Shown piece by piece: positions 33,001 through 45,000 of a stretch of DNA of 64,000 nt. The notes beneath the pieces are model-generated. The model was not told the DNA's origin, made no database searches, and saw only the letters and a program-made list of their open reading frames with translations. A program made the translations under genes and the position numbers. The stretch is taken from the NCBI GenBank assembly GCA_949130485.1, contig OX422184.1, positions 14,234,405 to 14,298,404 of the forward strand, written 5' to 3'. Positions within the stretch are counted from its first letter, which is position 1. Every line of letters begins with the position of its first letter. This DNA comes from Agelas oroides (lineage: Eukaryota > Porifera > Demospongiae > Agelasida > Agelasidae).

Positions 33001-36000
33001 TACAACATCTTCTTCTCCTCTCTTCTTTCTTCTAACTTTCTCCATCCCATCTCCCCAAGGATTGCCTCCCCTGCCACTGTTCTACTAGCTCCCAACAGTT
33101 TTCTTCCCAACCTATCCTGTACAGCCTCCAACCTCTTTCCTACTGTCTTCCCTCCTGGCCACCACACCTCTGCTGCATGTTCCAGGCCAGGCCTTGCTAC
33201 TAGGTCCCATATCAATCGACCTCGCTCTGCCTCTAGTTCCCCATCCACCCTTGCCATCCATTCAACTTTGCCTGCCCATTCCTCAGCCTGTTCCACCACC
33301 TTCTCCAGCTGCACATTCCCCCTCATCCTCTGGTCAAACCATACACCCAGGTATTTGAAGGACTCTACTTCTTCCATCTCTTCATCACCAATTTTCCACT
33401 TCTCACCACTGTTCTTTTTACCTACCACCATCACCTTACTCTTCCTTGCATTGAACCTGAACTTCCACATTTCTGCATATCTTCCTACCATATCCAGCAT
33501 CTTTTGCAACTCCTCACCTGACTCTGCTATCAGCACAATGTCATCAGCATATAGTAATGCTCCACACCATACCCCAGACACTTTTACCCTTAAGTTTTCT
33601 CTCTCCAACTCTTCCACCATTCCCATAATATAGACACTATACAAAAGTGGTGACAGGGGGCAGCCTTGCCGGAGTCCCTCGTCTACTCTAAACCACCTTG
33701 ACTGTTGCCCATCTACTTGAACACTAGCTTGCACCCCTTCATACAGCCCCTCACACAAACTAACAAATGATTCTTCCACACCGTATTCCCGCATTTTCCT
33801 CCACAGCCCTTCCCTCCACACTGTATCATATGCTTTACTTACATCCATAAAACCCAGCCAGGTACTTTTCTTCTTTCTCTTCCTCAACTCACATGCACCC
33901 CTCAAGATCATAATGTGGTCTGCACACCTCCGTTTTGCCCTGAAACCTCCCTGGGCATCTGTCAATATATTTTCTTCTGCATACTCTCCCAGCCGAACTG
34001 TCAAAATCTTTGCCCAAACTTTGGCAACATAGCTTCCCAGTGCAATGCCTCTGTAGTTGCTCGCACTCTCTGGATCGCCATCCTTAAACAGGGGTATGAC
34101 AAAACTACTCTTCCAATCCTGTGGGTATACTTGGCTTCTCCTCGTTACATTGAACATGCACCTCATACTTTCCACCATCCTGCTCCCTCCATAAATTAAC
34201 ATCTCATTTAGAATTCCATCTGGGCCTGGCGCCTTCCCCCTCTTCAGCGTCTTCAAAACCCTGACCACTTCCTCCCATCCTATCTCTTGGCACAGGTCTG
34301 AACTTTCATGAACTAGCTCTGGTTCCTGCTCTGGATCCAAACTATTACGACTCTTCCCTAGCTCCTCCTAATGTTTAGCCAACACCTCCAGAATCTGTTC
34401 TGTTTCTTCAACTACTACGAATAATCCGTGTTACATAACCCATCTTTTTAACGTCACACCAGGCTACTGAAGACACAACAAAAGTGCCATTAAGGATATT
34501 TATGATGATCAACTGTTCCCATTGGACAGCTAATTGAACCCTGTGACGTTTATGACCACTGAGGAAGGCTACACTGATTATTATTCATGAGCATGACAGA
34601 AAACCCTATGTACGCTGAGCTTTAATTAGATTCACAGGCGTAAATAGGGTTAGTGAGATTTGGGTTGGTGCAAATAGGGTTAGGATTAGGGGAAGGGTTA
34701 CAATGTTTAGGGATAGTGCAAATTTCAGGGTTAAGCATATGCTTAGGGCTAAAGTTGGTTTTAACCTTTGATCACAAATCTTTGGGCAAAAGTCAAAGTG
34801 TACACAAGATTGACAAAAGCATTGCACCAAACTGTTCCCTCTGCTTGATAAATTCAAAAACGCAGTTATTAGTTCCTCAGCTAAAATGAAAATTTGCACC
34901 CTCTCAATATCTCCACCCTTAGTCTGACCACATCATCAACACACACACACACAAAGTGAAACTTTATGCATGCATTCGTCATGGGACCACTCAATTTCAG
35001 TCTACAGGGCAAAACTCGCAAAAAAAAAAAAAACCTAGCAAGTTGGCTGTGTTGGCTTCAAGAAAAGTACTGCTATAACATGCAGACAGTGAGAAATTTT
35101 AGACTTCGATCCACACCATTCTCCATAACCTGTAGCTTAGCTAGCTATATAATACATAATGAGACACCAAGAACTGCCAAAAGTAGTTTTTTGTCCAGAA
35201 TGAGCCACTAGTCATGCAGTTATTGTAGTCGCCACTTGGGCAATATTTTGGCCATAGCATCTGAGACATCATCTTCATCATGCCAATAGTAACACTTTGG
35301 CCATAAAATACATACAATTCAGCAGATCAGTGCTTCTGCAACATACATAGCTCTGTAAATATTACACTTGTTTAAAACCCTCAACTCAAGCCATGAACAC
35401 TTTACCTTGATAAACTTCTGAAACACGATTATCAGAAGAGAAATGCCTGTTGCAACTAGGACACTCTCAGCAATGGTAAGTGAATACACAGTAGCTCCCC
35501 TGTCTCTCCCAAGACAGATGATGGGAGGAAAGACTGTGTCCCTGAGAGCAAATCCTCCAGTACCAAAAGTAACTGCAACTGGCACACAAGGCACAATGAG
35601 ACCTAGTAGTACCATTGTGATGTGGATGTACTTGATCTTCCCTGAGGCATGAAGCTGCTGCATGTGGATTGGAAACACAACACCCAAGAACACCACCACC
35701 ACAAGAAAAACTGCCCATAGTGCTAGTTGCAGCACAGTGTAGTATGAAACAGTACCTGTAATATAAAGAGATGTGAGATTCAGACTGAGATTTAACCATA
35801 CGTATATAGGCCCTCCCAACCTTACAGTTGAAACCAACTCTCAGATGTAGACTCATGAGAAAAATTAAGGCTTTTGTTTTTTAAAAAACAGTTGACTAGT
35901 ACAAGTGATGTACAGTCAATTAAGGCCAGTGTTCTTGATCGTTATGATGACACTCGTGTTCAAACTGCAGAAGAGGAGCTTTGGAATACCTGCAAGGCAG

Positions 36001-39000
36001 ACCTCAAGCATCTAAAACTTGAGTATAGTCGTTGTAAGGGTACCCAATCACGTTCTCAAGCTGATGCTGATTTTGACGATATTGTCGCTGCCTTTGATGC
36101 TCTGGATGCTGAATGTTTACTGCCGCAGATGTTCTGTTCATCTGAGGATTTATTGCTCCTCCCAGCATCCCTTCCTCATCATGGTCCTGAAGAGCTGGTT
36201 AGTGAGTTGCGACCAGATTTGGTGTCAAAAGTGGAGAACCTTGATCAGTCTGCACAGTCTATTGTAAAACCAATGAGTGCTGCCTCTACTGGAAATTGAA
36301 GTCGCAGTGATAGTGCCTTTTCGAAGAAGACAAGAAATGAGCCTGATTTATTGGAGCGCTGTTCGAATATTGTTATGTTTGGTATTTCAGAGGATAAAGA
36401 GTTGTTGTAAACCTGGGAAATGGTGGATAAAGTCCTTTCATGTGCTGCTGGAAAGTCGGTACAGGTTCATGATATGTTTCGGTTGGGTAAAAAGCAGCAA
36501 TCTGGGTCTCTGAGCATTGTCGGCCACGACCTGTTCCCATTAAGCTGCATTGTGCCTGGGATAGGCATATTCTGTTTGCTGGGATATGGAAGTTGTCAGA
36601 TTGCCCTGACTACAAATCAATCTAGATTCATCCTGACCTGAGTGTAGATGAGAGGAATGCCCTGAAACATCATTTAGCCGAGAGAAAGCATCAGAAACAA
36701 ACTACAGGTGTGAATCTACATGCAGTCTCTGAGGCCCTGACTACAAATCAATCTAGATTCATCCTGACCTGAGATTTTCCATTGCATTGTCGGCCACGAC
36801 CTGTTCCCATTAAGCTGCATTGTGCCTGGGATAGGCATCTGAGGTGCTTGAGCAGTGCAAGTTAAGGATTGTGTCGTATAATTGTCATGGGTGGTGCAAT
36901 GGAAAATCTTTTGTTCCAGAGTTTTGATAGTATAAAGATTTTCCATGGACATCCTTTTGGTGGCTGTGCAATTATCTATAGGCAATCTTTGACAGGTTTG
37001 GTTAAACATGTCTGAACTCAGAGCCGAAGATTCTGTGCAATTAAGTTTATCTTTGAGGGTCATTCGCTCCTCCTGGTAAATGTTTACTTGCCTACTGACT
37101 ATCATAATGAAAGTTCTACCCAGCTAATGAGGGATACACTAGGAGAACTTGGTGGCTTCATTGCAAGTGATTATCTCATGATTGGTGGTGATTGGAATAC
37201 TGACTTTGGTCGCACTTGTGACTTCACCGATGTTGTATCCTTGTTCATTGTTGATAGGACCGTAGTCATTGCCGATTTAAATTTTAAAGACCAGGTTGGA
37301 TCCTTTTTTTCGTGAGGCTGATGGTTGTCATTCGTGGATTGATCATGTTGTCACCTGTCATTTCTTGCACTCTTCAGTAACTAATGGTCTGCTCTGTTCA
37401 GTCTGGATCTAATCTTTCAGACCACATTCCTATTTTGGTAGAACTTCAGTTTGCTGTACCTATGCAGTCATCCTTTGAGGTTGGTGGTGCGGGATTAACT
37501 TGACGTATCTTGTGGCAAAAGGCATCTGTTGAGCAGAAAGAGCTGTATCGACAACAGCTGAGTGCAAGACTTACCAAGCTATCTTGTTCTCTGATAGATG
37601 CTATTCACTGCCATGATCCAAGATGTATCATTCACTGCACGTTGTTGGATCAGATAGGTGCTGAGTTAACTGACTGTCTTTTAAGCTGTGCTACTGGTGT
37701 CATTCCAATGTCTGGTGAAAGGAAGAAGCTTGCATGCTGGCATGATTCAGCTGGCCCTGCTCAACAGAGATCCAATTCTGGTATAACTGGTGTGATGATG
37801 GTTACCCCAGTGGTGGTGTGTTATTTCAATTGAAGCAACATGCAAAGCAACGCTATAAATACGAAGTTTGAAAACTTCAACGCAGACAGGACTACGTAAG
37901 GTGTGAACGTATGGCTGAAGTACTACTGAAGGATCCCACACGTGACTTTGGTCTGAACTTCGTAAGTCTTGTGGCTAAAAATCTGCCACTTCAGCTACTA
38001 TTGTTGATGGAATTAGTGGTGATACGAGCATTGCTAACTTTAGGCGTTCCAAATTTGAACAGCTTCTTAATACATCCTGCACCCACGATCCTGGTCGTTT
38101 GCTACATAAGCTAGATCATCTGATAACCTCAGACAATGTTCGTGATTTCAGCAGAAGTTATGCGTGAGTCAGTTAATAGGCTGAAGCATGGAAAATCTGA
38201 TGGTGGAAGTTTATTTTCTGACCATGTAATCGAGGCTCCAGCAATGCTTCACTCGTTTCTTGCAAACTTTTTTACTGCTATCCTCCGACATGGTTACGTT
38301 CCCAGTGCATTTTGGGATGCTATTCTTCTCCCTATTCCAAAAGGTCTCAAGGATCCCTCTGACTCTTCCAACTATTGTGGTATTACCCTGGTGTAAGGTG
38401 CTAGAGTGGTGTATTATTCTAACTTAGTCACAATACTTTGTAACTGATGATCTGCAGTTTGTATTCGAACCTGGTTATTCTACCACCCTGTGCACTGGAA
38501 TTCTAAAGGGTTTCGTTAATTGTTACATCAAGCGGTCATCTAATGTCTATGCTTGTCTAATAGATGCTCCAAGGCATTTGATACTGTTGATCACTATGTT
38601 TTGTTTAAGAAGTTACTAACTAGAGGTATCCCAATTCCGACTGCAAGATTCCTGTTGTACTGGTATCGTAGTCAGTTGGTCTGTGTTCGTTGGAATGGTA
38701 CTGACTCTGCTAAGTTCTCTGTTAGTAATGGTGTCCGTCAGGGTTGTATGCTCAGCCCAATCTTGTTTACTGTCTATGTTGACAGTCTTCTCTGTGCCTT
38801 GCGTGAATCAGGTCGTGGTTGTTACGGGCACAGTATATTTGCTGGTGCACTATGCTACGCTGATGACCTCAAGATTCTGGCTCCATCAGCTGATGGTCTG
38901 AGAAAAATGTTGGAAGTATGTGAGGAATTTGCTCGCTCACACCATGTTCGCTTCAACCCTGACAAACTCAGCTAATAAGGTTTGGTTCAACTGTGAACTT

Positions 39001-42000
39001 CCCCTGCAGTGCGTTCTTTATTTTCTGTGGTCAGCGTTTGACAATGCTTGACTCAGTGGTTCACTTGGGTAACTATCAGACGATGAATTTATCTGATGAT
39101 CTTGACATCCAGATGAAGTCTATGGATGTTATTAAACAGCCAAAGACTGCACTTCTGAGGTTCAATTTTGTGGATAGTATATTGAAAACTCGTTTATTTC
39201 AGTCATACTGTCTCAGTTTCTACGGTGGGGCTCTGTGGCGTCTCAGTTCGAGGCAAATTAAAGGTCTTGAAGTCTCTTACAATAAGATTTTGCATCAAAT
39301 TTGGTCACTTTCCTGCATGTGTATCACATACTGCTATTGTTCACCTGGTTGCTGTATAGTATCACAGTATTTAAAGGTTGCCTGTAAGGCACTAAATCAT
39401 GATTCCGTTCTGTGTTTAAGTGCTCTGTTGAGTCATGTTCTAACTTTATTGGCTATAATTTTCTGTACGGTTCATATCACTCCAGAGTTTATAATGACCA
39501 CGAAAGATTCTGTAGTCAAGTTGTTTCACTCACATTCATGGCTTTGAGCAATTTGAACTCGATATAATTATTGACAATATTTGTAAATTCTAATTCTCTG
39601 TATGTATATCTTTCATATGCACCTATGTTGGTGTGTTTCATAATATATATAAATATATACTCCACTTCACCCTTGTTTCTGTGGCAACAGGTGGGTATTA
39701 TTTTCCATATACTGACAGGAAGTTGTAGGTTCTGTAGATTCTGTTCCATATACCACAGGAAGTTGTAAAATGATGTTTCCTATAAGCTACCTTGTTTAGA
39801 GTGTAAATTACTTTACATGTTTACTAATAACATACCTTGTTTACAGTGAAAACTACCATGTGTATTTACTAATAACAACAAGGACCAATCAGAGTGGAGA
39901 ATATAACAGATAAACCACAGTAGACAGGGATTTATGGTCCATAAACAACCCTTGCCCTCGGGCTGCGCCCTCGGGCTCGGGGTGGTTTATGGACCATAAA
40001 TCCCTGTCTACTGTGGTTTATCTATAACATAATTAACTCTTACCTATAATGGTGCAAAATGGAGTTGGATTATCCAAGCTCTCTGTCACATCATCAGAGC
40101 TGCAGAAAAGTGGCGTTTTGGCTGTATACCCTACCAGAATAAAAATTGCGTACACAACAACAGTAATATTTTGGTAGATGATGAACACTGATGGAAACTT
40201 GAACCTGCATGTAAAAAAAAGTGAAGTTGAACTATAACTTTACAATATATCACTAAATTTATGTTCAAGACAGAAACATGCGAACAAGTTACAAAATGTC
40301 CAAGGTATATAAATGTTGGTAAACTATACATACAGGCTAGCTAGTTTACTGATGTACATTCATATTTATTACCAGGCTTGCTAAAGTTTCAATGTACATG
40401 GAAACTGATCCTAAAGTGAATTTAGTTATCAGGGCTGTAAGAAGCAAAAAAAAAAAAAAAAATTAAATAGAAACTTTCTGGCCAAGTTAAAAAAAAAGAA
40501 TGCCCCCTTGAAAACTACCCTCACTATGACTGCTTCTGTTGGCTTTTTGAACCCATAAGTGCAGCTAACAACTTGTCCTACAGTAGCCATTCAAACAATA
40601 AAAAAGCATGTTTCCCAGCAGGGACTCCCGGCACCAATAATTGCTAGTGATTATCGGGACTCCCTCGGCCCCATCCCTAGCAGTATTGTTTAGCCAGCCC
40701 CGAGCATAGCGCGTCGGTCTAGTTGCAGCCAATAACATGTTTTGTACCTTAGGTGTGTAATTATTACGCAGATTTTAGGTAACTCCTAAAGAGCTCAGCC
40801 TTCCATTCAGAGCAACCTAGCCATGTTCTGATTACTCTATACTCGGGCTGCTTCTGTTACAACACAACAGTGGGCAATAACCAAGTCTAGGGCATTCACA
40901 GGATGTCAGTATGGCTGCAATATAATTGGACTGCAAGGATGGACCAAAAATCCGCAATTTCAGTGCAGATGGAAGGAGGTGTAACATATGTTAACTGTTG
41001 AACTTCATAATATGTAGTCTATACAGTGTATCAATTAGTTTGTAATCATTTTCATTTTTGTATACTGTTAAACCACCTTATAGCCTTATTTGTACATCTG
41101 CATGCTGCTTATCTGAGTGTATATTTTGCTACATGGTGGTTCTTTTCACTCAATAGCCTTCTCCTCCCATGTTTTCGTTGTCACCTCTACATTTCCTGTA
41201 CATCTCCATTCCCCTGTTTGTTGTGGTATAGCTCACACCATTTATCATCATACTTTTCATCATGTGTTCTGTTTTGTATATAAGTAGGCACACTTACTTT
41301 CTGGACAGATTCTCTTGCTATTGCTCGCACCAATAATCTATACTACATCGGCAGAGAGATGTGCAAGGAAAATGGAAAATCTTGCTGTTGCACTATCGCG
41401 TAATTATAATCTTACTATTGTGACCACTTGGAATGATGCCTAGCTGTTTCTATATTCACTACATTGTACTGAACAGGTAATTAATCTTAAAGTAAGCATG
41501 CTGGCAAATCACACATCTTATGAGAGTGCATACAAGAACTGCACTGTTGACTCACATACGTTTATAAAACTAAATAATCTTTATAGCATACTAACCACAT
41601 TTCCAGTCAATCATGCACTTTGTAGAGAGATGAACGGTTGTGAGCTTTATGTCAGTCAAATTACACAGCACATAAGCTCACCTAGTATTATATACTATAG
41701 TGATGATCACTGATGTAGGTTGTACATACACCGGAAAATAAGGTTGATTTAACCTAAGATGGATCACCTCAGTTGCAGGACTTTGCCCCATACCACCTCC
41801 CACCTTGGCCAGTGTAGAGTTACGACTTGCATACCAACAGGGCATGAATACTTATGTAACTATACATGAATGTTACCAGGTTTCACCCCCTTTTGCCACA
41901 AACATGCAATTACAAAATGAATTTCATTTACAACCAAATTCATGTTTTGCAGGAATCCTTGACTATACTAGTGCTGTGTACCTCAACCATGGCAAATGGA

Positions 42001-45000
42001 GATAGGTCATCACATGAACCCAGACTGCAATCGAGATGACACTTCTGGGGTTAAATCAATGTTGAACTTTGTTAATTACTGTCACATGACTAGGCCTATC
42101 TTTTATTTAGGGAGATGTGGTTCATTGATTGTTCATGCACATGGGCCCACCTACACTATCACAGACACTGTATGTTACACATACATAGTACATAGAAAAT
42201 GACACAGTGGTTGTGCCACACAAACTTCATGTCCTGTTTTTAGTCTGCTTGCTGGTCAACCTCAATGAGTGACCGACTTATAATCAGTTACAACCACAGT
42301 GTTTACGTACACAACTTCTGCTCAGTGGCTTCACCATCCAGGCTTCTATGTTATAAGACTCAACGGCTTCCAAATGTGTGTTTGGATATTGTTGTGCTCC
42401 ATTTTATGTGAAAAATACCCCCGTGAGCTGAGTCGGAGTCATCCCTGGAGATGTTTGTGAACAAGATCTCTACAAGCAGTTGTCTCGTTACTGCTCATGC
42501 GGCTTTTACGCGCAAATTCCCATTCCTTTTTCCCGTTCCCTGCTTTTCTAGTTGCCCATTTCGATACACAGTTTTTCGAATTTTGTCTGTCACTTGTGCA
42601 CAGATTGCATGGATTTGAGATACCAGTTTCACTCAGGTTACCAAACAAGAGAAAACATTGCATTGGAAGTTGCCAATCAAGCAGGTACTGGGTCTACCAG
42701 ACTGCATGATTTCCACCTGCCCTGTGTGTACTACTACTGTATGTATGTGATTACTCACACTTTTTTATGGCGAAAGTAAGCAAGCGTAATCACTATAACG
42801 GCTGCAATAATGCCACCAGCAGCTGACATAATGACAAAGGCATCTTGTACAGTCTGGGTTGTTGGTGGATATGCCTTCCATCTTCCACAGTGGGGTCTGC
42901 AGTACCCCACAGTTTCATCAAAATAAAAGTCCTCACGACACACAATAGTACAGTTCAAGTCCGATACTGTGGAAAGAAATGATCATGCTATGACATAAAC
43001 ATCAGCCTTGTTGATAGACTTGCTCGTTTTACTGGTCGTCTGTTTCAGGTGGTTGAACACAATGAACTTAAGAAAATATCAGGTAGGCCTGAGCACAAGT
43101 CTAGGTCACAGTTGAAGTCAAATTTATTGACATGTCACACAGATATAAGTGAATGCAGTACCATCAACTTACTGTTGCACAAATTGAATGAAGAACTGAC
43201 TGTGCTGGGCTGTGCTACATTTGCCTGTGTAAGGTTTGAATGTGAAAAGGCAATTTTATATATTTTGCAACTCCATCAACATCAAGCCTCTTCCCTCCCC
43301 AACCACTTCTCCCCTCCAGGCTTCCTAACACTGTAAATGGCAAAAACAAACATAGCATGCAGTAGAATGATATCACACATCACTTGTCTGCTAGCTATAT
43401 AAAATGCCAGTCGTCAATTGAATAATATAATGGAAGATAGATTGACCTTACCAAAAAAAGGTTCTGAGTCACTCAATTTGAAGAAGGTTATCTGATCCCA
43501 ATTTGTGTTCGGAAAACAACTAGGCTGACGTTTTGACTGAAATGCTGCAGTTGTTATCAGGGGGAAAACTTTCGCCCTGATGACAACTGGAGCATTCAGT
43601 CGAAACGTCGGCAAAGTTATTTTCTGAACTCAAGTTGGTATCAGATAACCTAGTTCAATTATGCAGAAGCCAACTGAAAAGCCTTTAACTACGGTAAAGT
43701 TGTCAATCTACTTACTATTAAATTAGATAAAACTAGTGAACTATAAGACCTCGTAGAGTCCAATATCGTGCACACACTGGTGTTGGCCTAGCAGTCCCAG
43801 TAGCCTTTAACTATGGCTACGGTAAAGTTTGATTCTTGGTGTTAAATTACTACATGCAGGTCAGAGTTCAATAGGAGGAAGCATTAGAATGCAAGGTGGT
43901 GAGATGCTCCTGATGCTAGCGGGTGCTGGTGAGCCTCATTGGTAAGGAATGAGGTGTTGGTGAACTGTGAATGGATTATATCATTTTAATGTCTTCCTGG
44001 AGAGTGGACTTGGTGAACTGTACCAACACTGGACGTGCACTTGGTGAACCAGAATTGGATATGCATGCACATAATGGCTTCTTAAACTTTGTGCACTGTG
44101 ACCTCATAGTTGGTTCATTTGGGGAATTGTCCACAAAATGACTTCATGGTGGGCACAGTTGGTGAATTGTTGACACTTTGAGATCATGGTGGGTGCACTT
44201 GATGAGGTCAAGGTGGGTGCACTTTGTGACCTCAAGGTAGGTGCATTTTGTGAGCTCAAGGTCCACATAGTTTACCAAGTACACACATACTTGTAGGCGG
44301 TGATTCATGTGCACAGTGAGCTCACAGCAGAAAACCAAGATATGTAACTAAACAGAATGAACAGATGATAAGCATTAACTCACAAACTTAAACCATTTGT
44401 CAAAGCAACCTGGCTACCATAGATAGGGTAAATTCCGCTGTTACAATAATTTGCAGTTGAGGCCACCACAAAATTTTCAACACCGTGAATCGATTTCCAC
44501 AGTGAAGATTGATAAGCCTTTATGCATGTCTGCATAATACAAATAAGCCTTTAAAAGTTATTTTCTCATGTGCCCACCACTGTTGAAGACTGCACGAAGG
44601 AGCTTGAAACTGCCATTCATTGTTGTTTCAGTGTGCTGTTGAATAATCCTCAGCCCTGAAAAAACTCCATGCTACTTCAGAAAAAAGTCAGCAGGCGGCT
44701 CATGCTGAAGTAGTGTTGTTCCCAGGCTCGCATGCAAAGTTCACATGTGCACAGAGACAACAGAGCACAGTACACACTGTTCGCACATGTTCAGTTACCT
44801 GTGAATTCTGGAAATCTGAACACACTATTATACACTATTTTTTTATTGGGGGTGGGGGAGCTTTGTCCCCATGCCCCACATATTTTCTTGTCGCCTACAG
44901 CACAGAAAAGTGAGAGATGGCGTTCTTACTTTAAGTTATACATTTATTCAAATTCTTCCGTGCACTATAGCTGTACTTGAAACTTGAGGTCAACACACTA

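Noticed and set aside
32383-33633. 416-codon open frame on the plus strand
   Set aside because: It is the exact antisense of the LINE reverse transcriptase; its Ser/Pro/Thr-rich text mirrors the purine-rich codons of the RT.
34630-34745. Interstitial telomere-like repeats (GGGTTAG words)
   Set aside because: Only scattered and degenerate matches to TTAGGG, with no regular tandem run.
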